DNA of 64,000 nucleotides from Sphingomonas sp. CBMAI 2297 (GCF_029870595.1 NZ_JAPDIR010000008.1:145900-209899); one strand, 5' to 3'; shown: positions 53,505-62,001, counted from the stretch's first letter. Numbers and translations: made by a program. Notes: a model not told the origin generated them from the sequence alone.

Positions 53505-53531
53505 TAGACGACGCTCGTCCGGGTTTATTCC
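53505..53531 (-). promoter_or_regulatory. ECF-type promoter of the DUF305-propeller-sigma operon
   Basis: On the minus strand GGAATAAA (53531-53524) and CGTCTA (53510-53505), separated by 13 bases (15 from GGAATA). This is the pattern of ECF sigma promoters (GGAA... and CGTC). Position just upstream of the first gene fits autoregulation by the sigma encoded in the operon. Confidence 0.6.
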
Positions 53532-53559
53532 ATGGGTGAGCCGGTTATCAGCCTTCCCG

Positions 53560-53689
53560 ATTGGGAACCTCCAACGGGACGACCGTGACCGACACAAAAA
53601 TCCGCTGTATGCCCGCCGGGGCTTTCCCAAAATATGTTCCCGAAATATGAGTCCCGAAATTCGCTGTTTGAGATGGGATAACGGGACTC
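53560..53689. other. Probable res region upstream of the second resolvase
   Basis: 130 bases with several short repeats of TCCCGAAA/TCCCAAAA and inverted forms (GGGACGA, GGGATAACGGGAC), abutting the resolvase start. The layout suits a resolvase crossover site; subsites were not defined. Confidence 0.4.
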
Positions 53690-54256
53690 ATGCTGGTTGG
53701 TTATGCGCGTGTCTCGACCTCCGACCAGGACCTGACGCTACAAACCGATGCGCTGACCAAGGCTGGCTGTGAAAAGCTGTTCACCGACAAGGTGAGCGGC
53801 GCGAAGCTGAACCGTCCCGGTCTGACCGAAGCTCTCAATTTCGTGCGGGCCGGTGACACGCTGGTGATATGGAAGCTCGATCGCCTTGGCCGATCGATCG
53901 GGGGCCTGATCGAACTGGCGGCGGACTTGTCCGCTCGGAAGATTGATTTCCGGTCCCTGACGGACGGGTTCGACACGGCAACCCCATCGGGCCGTCTGCT
54001 GTTCCATATCCTCGCTTCTGTCGCGGAGATGGAGCGCGAACTGATAAAGGAACGGACGATTGCCGGTTTGGCAGCGGCACGGGCCAAGGGCGGCACGGGC
54101 GGAGGCCGCAAGTCGGTCATGACGCCTGACATGCTCGATACCGCCCGCAAGCTGCTCAAGGCTGGCGACAAACCGGCGAAGGTCGCGAAGCTGCTCCAGG
54201 TCGGCCGTTCTACCTTCTATCGCCACTTCCCTGCGGCCGAGCGCGAACCCGGCTAA
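53690..54256 (+). CDS. tnpR: Serine resolvase (Tn3-family TnpR-like)
   Basis: A 188-residue serine recombinase: GYARVSTSDQDLTLQ (Ser 9 or 10), WKLDRLGRSIGGL, ASVAEMERELIKERTIAGL, and a C-terminal HTH (KPAKVAKLLQVGRSTFYRHF). The size and pattern are those of Tn3-family TnpR. It may have belonged with the truncated tnpA at 43565, although 7.5 kb of cargo separates them. Ends 6 bases before the IS1182 transposase stop, which marks a junction. Confidence 0.9.
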   Translation: MLVGYARVSTSDQDLTLQTDALTKAGCEKLFTDKVSGAKLNRPGLTEALNFVRAGDTLVIWKLDRLGRSIGGLIELAADLSARKIDFRSLTDGFDTATPSGRLLFHILASVAEMERELIKERTIAGLAAARAKGGTGGGRKSVMTPDMLDTARKLLKAGDKPAKVAKLLQVGRSTFYRHFPAAEREPG

Positions 54257-54262
54257 CCGGCG

Positions 54263-55687
54263 TCAGAAGATCGTCGCGTAGTAGGATTGCTCGAACCGGC
54301 CACGGCTGATCCGGGCCATGCGCTCGATGCGTTCCGGCACCGGGGGCGGGCGACGGTTCCGGGCCGGTCTTGCGTCGGTGCGGGCTAACAGCACGAGATT
54401 GGCAATGGCCGCGCCCAACAGAAACTCTTCTTCGGCACCGCGCAGTCCGCGAAGGTGCAGGCGGGTCAGCCCTCGCTTGCCTTTGGCATCGGCGAACACC
54501 CGCTCGACACCCCGGCGCAGCCGCATCGACCGCTTGAATAGCGGCGTCTGCATCTCGCCGCGCACCATCTCACGCACGTCCTCATATTCGCTGTGCGTGA
54601 CCGACCTGTTGCTGCCTGCGGTGCATTTCCGTTTGAGGTGACAGGCGCGGCAATCGGCAGGACTGGCGCTGTATCGGAGAAAGCCCGCCCGACGATCGGC
54701 ACCGCGAAAGGGCAGTATCTTCCCAGCGGGGCAGACATAGCGGTCCTGCTCCCGCTCATAGCGGAAGGCTTCGCGGGGGAATTTGCCCTTGGTCTGTTCG
54801 GATCGTTCCAGCACCGGGATATGCGGGATGGTGCCGCGATCGGTGACGAACGCCAGGAACGCAGCGCTGCCATAGGCGGTGTCGGCCGCGACACGCTTTG
54901 GCCGATAGCCGAACCGATTGTCGGCCCGTGCCAGCATGGTCCGCCCCGCATCGACTTCCGCGGCGAAGCGGGCGGGACTGGCCTCCACGTCGATCGCCAC
55001 CCCTCCCGGCGTGTCAATCAGGACATTGAAGGCATAGCCGAACCGGCCCCGCGCCGTGCGCGCCGACCATGCCGACGCCGGATCGGTGCGTGACACCTCG
55101 GCCGGTTTGCCACGCGGTACGCCATGTTCCTGCGGTGGAGCATTGGCCTGATCCGCCAGCCATTCACAAACCGGGCGGGGAAGCCGGGGCGCGGCCATGT
55201 CGGCGTCCCGCATCTTGCGCTGCCAGCTTGCATCGGCCGCGACGAACGATGCATCGATTGCGGCATCCTTGTGGGCGATCAGCCCCGCATCGGCGCAGCG
55301 CCGCACCGTCTGCTCGAACAGGATGCGGAAGATGCTAGCATCGCGGAATCGGCCATGCCGGTTCTTGCTAAACGTCGAGTGGTGCGGCACCGGCGCGTTG
55401 AGCGGCAATCGGCAGAACCAGCGATAGGCGAGGTTGAAGCGGACTTCCTCACACAGACGGCGCTCCGACGTGATGCCATAGAGGCGAGCGATCAGCGCCA
55501 TGCGGACCAGCAATTCAGGCGCGATCGAGGGACGCCCACGGCAACTGTAGTGCGGCGCGAGCGCATCGCGCAGTTCACCCAGGTCGATCAGCCCGTCTAT
55601 CCTGTGCAGGATATGATCGGCGGGGATCATCGCTCCCAGCGCCCGCCAGCTTGCGCCCTTGCCGCCTCGCTGTTGCTCACCCATCAT
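54263..55687 (-). CDS. IS1182-family transposase
   Basis: A 474-residue DDE transposase: N-terminal domain (GAMIPADHILHRIDGLIDLGELRDALAPHYS; YSCRGRPSIAPELLVRMALIARLYGITSERRLCEEVRFN), catalytic core with AIDASFVAADAS, AADTAYGSAAFLAFV and a cysteine-rich zinc-binding stretch ADCRACHLKRKC. The architecture is IS1182. It looks full-length. GGGAACCC-flanked end on the right. Confidence 0.85.
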   Translation of the reverse strand: MMGEQQRGGKGASWRALGAMIPADHILHRIDGLIDLGELRDALAPHYSCRGRPSIAPELLVRMALIARLYGITSERRLCEEVRFNLAYRWFCRLPLNAPVPHHSTFSKNRHGRFRDASIFRILFEQTVRRCADAGLIAHKDAAIDASFVAADASWQRKMRDADMAAPRLPRPVCEWLADQANAPPQEHGVPRGKPAEVSRTDPASAWSARTARGRFGYAFNVLIDTPGGVAIDVEASPARFAAEVDAGRTMLARADNRFGYRPKRVAADTAYGSAAFLAFVTDRGTIPHIPVLERSEQTKGKFPREAFRYEREQDRYVCPAGKILPFRGADRRAGFLRYSASPADCRACHLKRKCTAGSNRSVTHSEYEDVREMVRGEMQTPLFKRSMRLRRGVERVFADAKGKRGLTRLHLRGLRGAEEEFLLGAAIANLVLLARTDARPARNRRPPPVPERIERMARISRGRFEQSYYATIF

Positions 55688-55765
55688 GGCCGCTGCTCCC
55701 GATGTGTCGAAGCAGGGAACCCGTTAGGAACGCGATCGGATCACCCGGCCTTTTTTCAACAGCCC
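54263..55765 (-). mobile_element. IS1182-family insertion sequence, left end not visible
   Basis: Transposase gene plus a right terminal end around 55749-55765 (CCTTTTTTCAACAGCCC). On the left, the transposase stop lies 6 bases from the resolvase stop, leaving no room for a normal left end, so the element is truncated or its left end lies within the gene terminus. The GGCTGTTGAAAAA tip recurs at 46119. Confidence 0.6.
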
Positions 55766-55781
55766 CGACCGGTTTTGACAC

Positions 55782-56198
55782 CTAAGTGGTTGTATATTGG
55801 TCAAGCAATTCGATCACGGCACAACTCGCCGCCCCGTCGCCCTCGCAACGGTCGATCGTCGTGGCAAGCAGGCTTTCGAGTTGCGCTAGGTCTGCCATTT
55901 TCGCGCGAACCCGCTCCAGGTGGTGGGCCGCGATCTCGCGGACCTCACTGCACGACGCCTGCGCGGGACCGCCAAGTGACAGGATCGCGCGCACCTCGGC
56001 CGGGGTGAAGCCGAGTTCACGCGCGCCACGGATGAATCCAAGGACGCGGACGTGGCCGGCCCCATATACTCGCCGGCCCCCGCTCGTGCGGGGTGGGGTC
56101 GCCACAATGCCGACGCGCTCGAAATAGCGGATCGTCTCGATGTTCACGCCGGTTCGGCGCGACAACTCGCCGATAGCTAGGCCTTTCTCATCCCTCAT
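55782..56198 (-). CDS. merR: MerR mercury-responsive regulator
   Basis: A 138-residue regulator. The DNA-binding part is AIGELSRRTGVNIETIRYFERVGI (8-31). The cysteines C83 (ASCSEV), C118 (DRCEG) and C126 (SCAVIE) match the C82/C117/C126 trigonal Hg(II) site of MerR. It is divergent from merT with a perfect dyad promoter at 56206. It differs clearly from the Zn/Pb-type MerR at 28229. Confidence 0.9.
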   Translation of the reverse strand: MRDEKGLAIGELSRRTGVNIETIRYFERVGIVATPPRTSGGRRVYGAGHVRVLGFIRGARELGFTPAEVRAILSLGGPAQASCSEVREIAAHHLERVRAKMADLAQLESLLATTIDRCEGDGAASCAVIELLDQYTTT

Positions 56199-56205
56199 AA
56201 TTCGC

Positions 56206-56236
56206 TTGCTCCTGTAGCCGCTACAGGAGGCATTAG
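56206..56236 (+). promoter_or_regulatory. mer promoter with 9+9 dyad operator
   Basis: TTGCTC (56206-56211), perfect dyad CTCCTGTAG CCG CTACAGGAG (56209-56229) and CATTAG (56231-56236); the 19-base spacer is the MerR-type overlong one. It reads towards merT. Confidence 0.8.
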
Positions 56237-56261
56237 GGGGTTATTCCGCCGGAGACGACTG

Positions 56262-56678
56262 ATGAATAAAAGGATTTTGCCGCACGAAACCCTGGCCGCT
56301 TCCGCATCGCCACGCCGCGCCGACGCGGGGCTATCCGCCCTGGGTGCGCTGGCGAGCTTCGGCGCGGTCCTAGCCGCCGCATCCTGCTGCGTCTTGCCGC
56401 TCGCGCTGGCGGCGCTGGGCGTGGGGGCGGGCCTGTCGAGCACCTTCGCCGCGCTGATGCCTCTGCGCTGGGCCCTGACGGCGCTTTCCCTCGTCGGCCT
56501 GGCTGCCGGGTGGTGGGCGTATGTGCGGCGTCGGAGGACCTGCGCTGCGGATCGGTCCTGCACCGTGACCCTACCGTCCCGCGCAACTCCGATCATGCTC
56601 ACGATCGGCACGACCCTGACGCTGACCGCGCTGATATGGGATCGCATTGAAGCGCCGCTTATAAAGGCGCTTTCCTGA
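56262..56678 (+). CDS. merT: MerT-like mercuric ion transporter
   Basis: A 138-residue membrane protein with three helices. The first helix carries ASCCVLPLAL, the Cys pair that takes Hg(II) from the periplasm; RRRTCAADRSC is a cytosolic pair. It imports Hg for reduction by a mercuric reductase. GGAGACGACTG lies before the ATG. merP and merA are absent from the window. Confidence 0.85.
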   Translation: MNKRILPHETLAASASPRRADAGLSALGALASFGAVLAAASCCVLPLALAALGVGAGLSSTFAALMPLRWALTALSLVGLAAGWWAYVRRRRTCAADRSCTVTLPSRATPIMLTIGTTLTLTALIWDRIEAPLIKALS

Positions 56679-56899
56679 TGCAGCTCACCTCCACGCTGAC
56701 CTGTCCCGAGTGCGGCGGTGTCGCGACCGAGACGATGCCCACCAACGCCTGCCAGTTCTTCTATGATTGCCGACATTGCGCGGCGGTGCTGCGGCCCCTG
56801 GCCGGCGACTGCTGCGTGTTCTGCTCGTTCGGCGATGTCCCATGCCCTCCGATTCAGGAGGCGAAGGCGAACGGGACCGTGGCGGGCTGCTGCGGGTGA
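56678..56899 (+). CDS. GDCCVxC family small cysteine-rich protein
   Basis: A 73-residue protein with CPECG and YDCRHC (two zinc-ribbon-like pairs), then GDCCVFCSFGDVPCPPIQ. This motif defines a family that includes selenoproteins with Sec in place of one Cys; here all are Cys. Its frequent place in mer loci suggests a role in Hg handling, not proven. The start overlaps merT by one base (TGATG). Confidence 0.8.
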   Translation: MQLTSTLTCPECGGVATETMPTNACQFFYDCRHCAAVLRPLAGDCCVFCSFGDVPCPPIQEAKANGTVAGCCG

Positions 56900-56915
56900 G
56901 GGGGTATCGCTCCTT

Positions 56916-57500
56916 TCAATCCGGGATGAGCGCGTAACCCCGGATTTGTAGATTCGCCAAGGTTGTAAGCGCCGAATCATCGATCTCAACGCCCGAAGCC
57001 ACTTGGTTCGGCATGATCTCATTTCCGACCATGGCCTGACTGCAAACGCGGATTGAAACACCGGCTTTCTGGAGAGCGGCAATCAGCGCAGCGTTCGGGT
57101 TGGCCGCTACCTTCATACGCGCCGCATATGGCGCGTTCTGCAGGACGAGCGGGGTCGCGGGACCATGAATGATGACGGCGATGTCACCAGCCGGATGGAC
57201 CTTGTCCGCGCCTAGCAGGTTCACGAAGCGCGCGACCTTCTCAAGGCTGGGATTCACTTTGTCGGGAGAGCTTGCGGCCTTGGTGACATTGAACAAGACG
57301 CGGTAGCGAAGCTTGGGATCGGGCCGCTCGGCAGCACTGGGCACGGCCACGATCCCGCCAAATCCCGGTATTACGGGATAAACCAGATTATCCTGTGCAG
57401 CTAGCGAGGTGCCGCCGGTCAGCATCGTTGCCGCGAGCAGAAATGTGGCGAAAGCTCTTTTTGGCAACCTTGCTCTCCTGTTGGACGGTAGGCGCTGCAT
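56916..57500 (-). CDS. Secreted DsrE-like family protein
   Basis: A 194-residue protein with signal peptide (ending SLAAQ) and a DsrE/F-like alpha-beta fold (LRYRVLFNVTKAASS, KVARFVNLLGADKVH, AVIIHGPATPLVL, AALQKAGVSIRVCSQAM). The single cysteine in VCSQAM aligns with the sulfur carrier position. Periplasmic DsrE relatives often accompany sulfur or copper genes. It lies 27 bases after the multicopper oxidase and is probably co-transcribed. Substrate unknown. Confidence 0.75.
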   Translation of the reverse strand: MQRLPSNRRARLPKRAFATFLLAATMLTGGTSLAAQDNLVYPVIPGFGGIVAVPSAAERPDPKLRYRVLFNVTKAASSPDKVNPSLEKVARFVNLLGADKVHPAGDIAVIIHGPATPLVLQNAPYAARMKVAANPNAALIAALQKAGVSIRVCSQAMVGNEIMPNQVASGVEIDDSALTTLANLQIRGYALIPD

Positions 57501-57527
57501 AAACTCTCCAGAAGTGGGAGCCTACGC

Positions 57528-59000
57528 CTACGCAACACTGAACTGGCCCATCATTCCATTATCCTCATGTTCAAGGATATGGCAGTGATACATGAAGGGA
57601 GCGCTCTTGGCCGGCTGATCAAATCGGATGAGAAGCTCCACCGGTTCCTTGACGAGGACCGTGTCGCGCGGCCCCTGGTCGAGAACATCGGGCTGCCCGC
57701 CACCGCGGGTGAGAACATCAAAGTGGACGCCGTGAATATGGATCGGGTGGCGCATCATTTCGCCAGACACCTCCCATATTTCGGTGGAGCCTAGCTTCAC
57801 CGTCTCATCGATGCGATTCATGTCGAATGGCTTGCCATTGATCGTAAGGCCGCCACCGCCGCTTCCTGAGCCCATCATGCCGCCCATGCCCATGTTGAGG
57901 CTCAGAGGGCGACGGCGCACCGCCTTGCTGGCGTCGGGCCCAGTTCGTGATGCCAGAAGGGTCGGCACGACGCCGCTGGCACGAGCCTGTCCCAACGGCC
58001 GTGGTTCAAACCGCAGCACGGTCGCTGGTGCCGCGGCATCGGTCCTTCGGGCGCCACGCCCCATCATACCCATGCCGCCCATCATCGAGCTGTTGGTATC
58101 AGCCGCCGTCACCAGCGAGGCGGACCTACCGTCCGTGAAGTCCACGAGAAGCTCGGCACGTTGGCCCGGCGCCAAGGTTATGGCTTCCAATGCCACTGCG
58201 TGTTCGAGCAGCCCCCCTTCGGTTCCGATCCAGTGAAAGCTCCGCCGATCGGAAAACGACAGCTCATAAATCCGCGCGTTCGATGCGTTGACGAGCCGCA
58301 GGCGAACCAACCGATTTGGCACCGCCGCCAGCGGATTCACCGCGCCGTTCACAAGGATCGTGTCGCCGCGCCGGCCCTGCATGGCGACCATCATGCCGCC
58401 TGGCATGACAAGGCGACCATTTTCGAACTGGCGATCCTGGATGAGCAGGGGCAGATCGTCCACGCCATATTCTGACGGGAGCCCCAGGCCCTGCTCTTCG
58501 TCGTCGGTTACCAGCAACGCCCCAGCCAGGCCCGAATAGACTTGCTCGGCCGTCAACCCATGGACGTGTGAGTGATAAAGGAGGGTCGCTGCGGGCTGCC
58601 GGATCGGGAGCGTGGGCCGCCAGGTCGCGCCCGGCGCGATGATCTGATGGGGGCCGCCATCCAGCTCTCCGGGGATCAGAAGCCCGTGCCAATGCACAGT
58701 CGTGTCCGCGTTGAGCCCGTTGGTCACGACAGCCGCCACGTCGTCGCCACGGCGCACCCTGATCGTCGGTCCGAGATAGCTGCCATTATACCCGAGCGTG
58801 TCACTCGGCCGGCCTGGATAAAATGAAGTCGTTCCGGACTGGACCCGTAGCGCGAATGAGCGGCCAGGCCGTGCGTCCAACAGCGGCGGCATCGGAAGCG
58901 GGTTTGCACCTCCCCCGCCGAGGCCCGGCGTGGAGCGCGAGCAAGCGGTGGTTGCGAACAATGCCGCTCCGCCAGCCAACAGCGAACGTCGATCGAGCAT
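57528..59000 (-). CDS. Periplasmic multicopper oxidase (CueO-like)
   Basis: A 490-residue laccase-type oxidase. Tat-like signal (DRRSLLAGGAAL) and lipobox-like TACS. All four copper motifs are present: HWHGL, HSHVHG, HPIHIHGVHF and HCHILEHEDNGMMG. A Met-rich insert (MMGGMGMMGRGARR and MGMGGMMGSG, about 320-395) resembles CueO's Cu(I)-binding helix. It should oxidise Cu(I) in the periplasm. A 20-codon ORF ends directly before its start. Confidence 0.9.
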   Translation of the reverse strand: MLDRRSLLAGGAALFATTACSRSTPGLGGGGANPLPMPPLLDARPGRSFALRVQSGTTSFYPGRPSDTLGYNGSYLGPTIRVRRGDDVAAVVTNGLNADTTVHWHGLLIPGELDGGPHQIIAPGATWRPTLPIRQPAATLLYHSHVHGLTAEQVYSGLAGALLVTDDEEQGLGLPSEYGVDDLPLLIQDRQFENGRLVMPGGMMVAMQGRRGDTILVNGAVNPLAAVPNRLVRLRLVNASNARIYELSFSDRRSFHWIGTEGGLLEHAVALEAITLAPGQRAELLVDFTDGRSASLVTAADTNSSMMGGMGMMGRGARRTDAAAPATVLRFEPRPLGQARASGVVPTLLASRTGPDASKAVRRRPLSLNMGMGGMMGSGSGGGGLTINGKPFDMNRIDETVKLGSTEIWEVSGEMMRHPIHIHGVHFDVLTRGGGQPDVLDQGPRDTVLVKEPVELLIRFDQPAKSAPFMYHCHILEHEDNGMMGQFSVA

Positions 59001-59063
59001 CTAAATCTGTCCCAGCGTGCAGCGCAGCTCGGAAGCGATACGGACAGCCTGGTCGATCAGCAT
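59001..59063 (-). CDS. Possible 20-codon leader upstream of the multicopper oxidase
   Basis: Starts at the ATG at 59063 (MLIDQAVRIASELRC...) and its stop (59001-59003) abuts the oxidase start codon. A GAGG site lies 7 bases upstream. Tight coupling suggests a leader or a translated remnant; no resemblance recognised. Confidence 0.35.
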   Translation of the reverse strand: MLIDQAVRIASELRCTLGQI

Positions 59064-59171
59064 GGGGTTACCTCGCACTCCGGCGCTTCGAAGGAGCCTC
59101 GATGGCTTGGCGAAATAGTAGCTCACGGGGGGAACCTCCTAGCTGGCGCTTGATCGAACACCACTCCATCA

Positions 59172-59186
59172 TATATGCTACATATA
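59172..59186. promoter_or_regulatory. BigR-type palindromic operator
   Basis: TATATG CTA CATATA, a perfect inverted repeat directly upstream of the regulator start. ArsR-type persulfide sensors bind such AT-rich palindromes and repress their own operon. Confidence 0.65.
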
Positions 59187-59188
59187 AG

Positions 59189-59545
59189 ATGTTTGGAGCA
59201 ACTGTGCCACCTTCCCTCGTTAAAATGTCTCCGGAGCTTCTGGAGGAAAAGGCCGGCGAAGCGGAAGCGTTCCTCCGTTCGCTTGCGAGCCGGCACCGTC
59301 TGATGATCCTGTGCAGCCTGCTCGGCGGGGAGTTGTCGGTAACCGATCTGGGCGAACGCCTCGGACTGACACAGTCGAATTTGTCCCGCCATCTGGCCAC
59401 GCTGCGCGACGAAGGCCTGGTCGGAACACGGCGGGAGAAAACGACGATATTCTACCGCATCACGTCCGAGCGCGTGCTGCCGATCCTGACGGAACTCTAC
59501 GCACTCTTTTGCGCCGGTGACGAAGCTGAGAGCAGAGAATCCTGA
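59189..59545 (+). CDS. bigR: BigR/SqrR-like ArsR persulfide sensor
   Basis: A 118-residue ArsR repressor. Two cysteines, C42 (MILCSLL) and C108 (ALFCAG), fall at the positions of the dithiol pair in BigR, which form a disulfide or polysulfide and release DNA. The HTH is LTQSNLSRHLATLRDEGLV. I chose the start at 59189 because it follows the palindrome at once; ATG at 59225 is an alternative. It heads six sulfur genes, 2 bases from the next start. Confidence 0.85.
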   Translation: MFGATVPPSLVKMSPELLEEKAGEAEAFLRSLASRHRLMILCSLLGGELSVTDLGERLGLTQSNLSRHLATLRDEGLVGTRREKTTIFYRITSERVLPILTELYALFCAGDEAESRES

Positions 59546-59547
59546 CG

Positions 59548-59973
59548 ATGGAGGGTTTCACCCCATTCTCGGCCATCGTGGGCGGCGCGCTAATCGGCCT
59601 CTCGGCTTCCTTCCTGTGGATCGCCAATGGGCGCATCGCTGGAATCAGCGGCATCGTCGGCGGGGTGCTTGCGCCTGTCCGCGGCGAGATGGCCTGGCGC
59701 GCAACATTCCTGGTCGGCCTGCTCGCCGCGCCCTTGCTCTACCGGGCGGCGGGCGGCCTGCTACCGGACCTCACGTCGCCGGCCCCAGTCGCCGTCGTGA
59801 TCGCAGCCGGCCTTCTGGTGGGATTTGGGACTCGGCTCGGGAGTGGTTGCACCAGCGGGCATGGCGTCTGCGGAATAGCGAGGCTCTCGCCCCGCTCGCT
59901 CGCCGCGACAGGCGTCTTCCTCATCACAGCGGCCGCGACTGTGTACGTCGCCCGACACGTCATCGGACTCTGA
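59548..59973 (+). CDS. YeeE/YedE-type sulfur transporter, subunit 1 (PmpA-like)
   Basis: A 141-residue membrane protein with four helices. GTRLGSGCTSGHGVCGIARLS holds the conserved cysteine region (written in part: GSGCTSGHG) of the YeeE/TsuA thiosulfate and sulfur carriers. It pairs with the next gene as in the PmpA/PmpB split. It moves a sulfur compound into the cytosol for the persulfide pathway. Confidence 0.85.
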   Translation: MEGFTPFSAIVGGALIGLSASFLWIANGRIAGISGIVGGVLAPVRGEMAWRATFLVGLLAAPLLYRAAGGLLPDLTSPAPVAVVIAAGLLVGFGTRLGSGCTSGHGVCGIARLSPRSLAATGVFLITAAATVYVARHVIGL

Positions 59974-59976
59974 GCA

Positions 59977-60420
59977 ATGAGGAAGCTGCTCATCGCGCTC
60001 GCCTCGGGGCTCATTTTCGGCTTCGGCCTGATCGTCTCCGCCATGATAGCCCCCAGCAAGGTTCTGGCGTTTCTTGATGTCGCCGCGCCGTCGTGGGACC
60101 CGAGCCTTGCCTTGGTGCTGGCCTCGGCCGTCATGGTTTCAGCGTTGGGATTTGCACTCGGCCGAAGGCGCGATGCTCCGCTTTTCGCACCGGCGTTCAA
60201 TGGGCCATCGTCCCGGTCCCTGGACAAGAAGCTTCTCTCGGGCGCGGCTTTGTTCGGCGTCGGATGGGGCCTCGTCGGCTACTGCCCTGGTCCGGCCCTG
60301 GTCGCCCTGAGCCTCGGAGCGCCGGCGGCGCTGGTGTTCGTCGTGGCGATGCTGGCGGGCATGGGCGTCTTCGCCCTTCAGGAACGTTATCGCGCAGCCA
60401 GGCCCGGGGCAAACCCATGA
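59977..60420 (+). CDS. YeeE/YedE-type sulfur transporter, subunit 2 (PmpB-like)
   Basis: A 147-residue membrane protein with the DUF6691 pattern (VSAMIAPSKVLAFLDVAAP; GWGLVGYCPGPALVAL). The cysteine in GYCPGP is the conserved position. It starts 3 bases after its partner and overlaps the TauE gene by 4. Together they form the split YeeE carrier. Confidence 0.85.
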   Translation: MRKLLIALASGLIFGFGLIVSAMIAPSKVLAFLDVAAPSWDPSLALVLASAVMVSALGFALGRRRDAPLFAPAFNGPSSRSLDKKLLSGAALFGVGWGLVGYCPGPALVALSLGAPAALVFVVAMLAGMGVFALQERYRAARPGANP

Positions 60421-61196
60421 CGCCGGTCGACATCCTCACGCTCATATCCGGTGTCGTCGTCGGCTTTACCCTCGGGGTGATCGGCGGCGGCGGCTCGATC
60501 CTTGCCCTGCCGTTGCTGCTGTATGTCGTGGGCATGAAGGACCCGCACGTCGCGATCGGCACGAGCGCGCTGGCGGTGGCCGCCAATGCCTTCGCCAACC
60601 TGATCCAGCACGCCCGGGCCGGAACCGTGAAGTGGCCCTGCGCCCTCGTCTTCGGGGCATCGGGCGTCATAGGCGCCCTGATCGGCTCCACCCTGGGCAA
60701 GATGGTGGCGGGTCAGCATCTCCTGGTGCTGTTCGCAGGCGTGATGATCGTGGTGGGGGTTTCCATGCTGCGCGGCAAATCCGGCGGCGGCGACCCGGGC
60801 GTGCGGATCACGCGCCCCATCGCTGTGCGGCTCGTGGCGATCGGCCTTCTCGCCGGCCTCCTGTCAGGGTTCTTCGGCATCGGCGGCGGCTTCCTGATTG
60901 TGCCCGGCATCATGCTCGGCAGCGGCATGCCCATCCTCAACGCGGTCGGATCGTCGCTGTTTTCGGTGGGAACGTTCGGATCGGCGACAGCCCTCAACTA
61001 TGCCCTGTCAGGACTCGTGGATTGGCGCGTGGCCGGCTTCTTCATCGCTGGCGGGGTCGCTGGCGGCGTCGCCGGCATGCAAACCGCCATCCGGCTCGCC
61101 GATCATAAGGGCTTGCTCACCCGCATCTTCGCTTTCGTCCTGCTGGCCGTGGCCGCCTACATGCTGTTCCGCAGCCTGGGCGGGATCGGCGGCTAG
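60417..61196 (+). CDS. TauE/SafE family sulfite/sulfur exporter
   Basis: A 259-residue transporter with about eight helices. The start at 60417 (MTPVDILTLISG) overlaps the upstream stop (ATGA); longer readings are not supported. The internal repeat GVIGGGGSILALPLLLYVVG and GFFGIGGGFLIVPGIMLG is the TauE signature. It probably exports sulfite made by persulfide oxidation. Confidence 0.85.
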   Translation: MTPVDILTLISGVVVGFTLGVIGGGGSILALPLLLYVVGMKDPHVAIGTSALAVAANAFANLIQHARAGTVKWPCALVFGASGVIGALIGSTLGKMVAGQHLLVLFAGVMIVVGVSMLRGKSGGGDPGVRITRPIAVRLVAIGLLAGLLSGFFGIGGGFLIVPGIMLGSGMPILNAVGSSLFSVGTFGSATALNYALSGLVDWRVAGFFIAGGVAGGVAGMQTAIRLADHKGLLTRIFAFVLLAVAAYMLFRSLGGIGG

Positions 61197-61215
61197 ACAC
61201 CATTGGAGACCGATC

Positions 61216-61965
61216 ATGATCTTTCGTCAGTTGTTCGAGCCGGAGTCCTCGACCTACACCTACCTCCTCGGTTGCCCGGAGACGCGCAAAGCCGTCCTGA
61301 TCGATCCTGTCCTCGAAACGATCGAACGCGACCTTGCCGCGCTTCAGGAACTGGATCTCGAACTGGCTTATACGTTGGAGACGCATGTGCATGCGGACCA
61401 CGTCACATCGGCCTGCTATCTGCGCAGCCTTACCGGCTCCAAGATCGCGTACCCCGCCATGGACGGCCTTCCCTGTGCTGACGTGGGGGTCGCCGAGGAC
61501 CAGCCTTTGACTGTCGGCGCGCTCAAGCTTCAGCCGCTGTTTACGCCGGGGCACACCGACGCCCACCATACCTACCTGGTTGAGCAGCCCGATGGTCTTC
61601 GCGCCTTCACCGGCGACGCCCTGCTAATCGACGGCTGTGGCCGCACCGACTTCCAAAACGGTGACGCCGCCACCCTTTATCACTCCGTCACGCAGAAGAT
61701 TTTCACGCTGCCGGGCGATGGTCTGATCTACCCGGCTCACGACTACAATCATCGCCACATCACGACAGTGGCGCAGGAGCGTGAACGGAACCCGCGCCTT
61801 GCGGGCAAGACCGTTCAGGAATTCGTCGCGATCATGGCCGCTCTCGATCTTCCCTACCCAAAGAAGATCGACGTTGCCGTTCCGGCAAACAAGCTTTGCG
61901 GTGATTGCCCGACAGATTTGCCGGAAATGCTGCGCCAGATAGGCGGCAAGTCCGAGCAGGGCTGA
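61216..61965 (+). CDS. Persulfide dioxygenase (ETHE1-like MBL fold)
   Basis: A 249-residue metallo-beta-lactamase-fold enzyme. [10 protein letters not shown] (H-x-H-x-D-H), PGHTDAHH and [16 protein letters not shown] fit the mononuclear Fe site of ETHE1-type dioxygenases, which convert glutathione persulfide to sulfite. Start at 61216 after GGAG. The operon context (BigR, rhodanese, YeeE) supports the function. Confidence 0.9.
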   Translation: MIFRQLFEPESSTYTYLLGCPETRKAVLIDPVLETIERDLAALQELDLELAYTLETHVHADHVTSACYLRSLTGSKIAYPAMDGLPCADVGVAEDQPLTVGALKLQPLFTPGHTDAHHTYLVEQPDGLRAFTGDALLIDGCGRTDFQNGDAATLYHSVTQKIFTLPGDGLIYPAHDYNHRHITTVAQERERNPRLAGKTVQEFVAIMAALDLPYPKKIDVAVPANKLCGDCPTDLPEMLRQIGGKSEQG

Positions 61966-62001
61966 GCCATCCGATACAGGTTCATTTACAGGAGAAAGTC
62001 G

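Noticed and set aside
56678..56899. Selenocysteine in the GDCCVxC protein
   Set aside because: All key positions are Cys codons and no in-frame TGA occurs in the motif.
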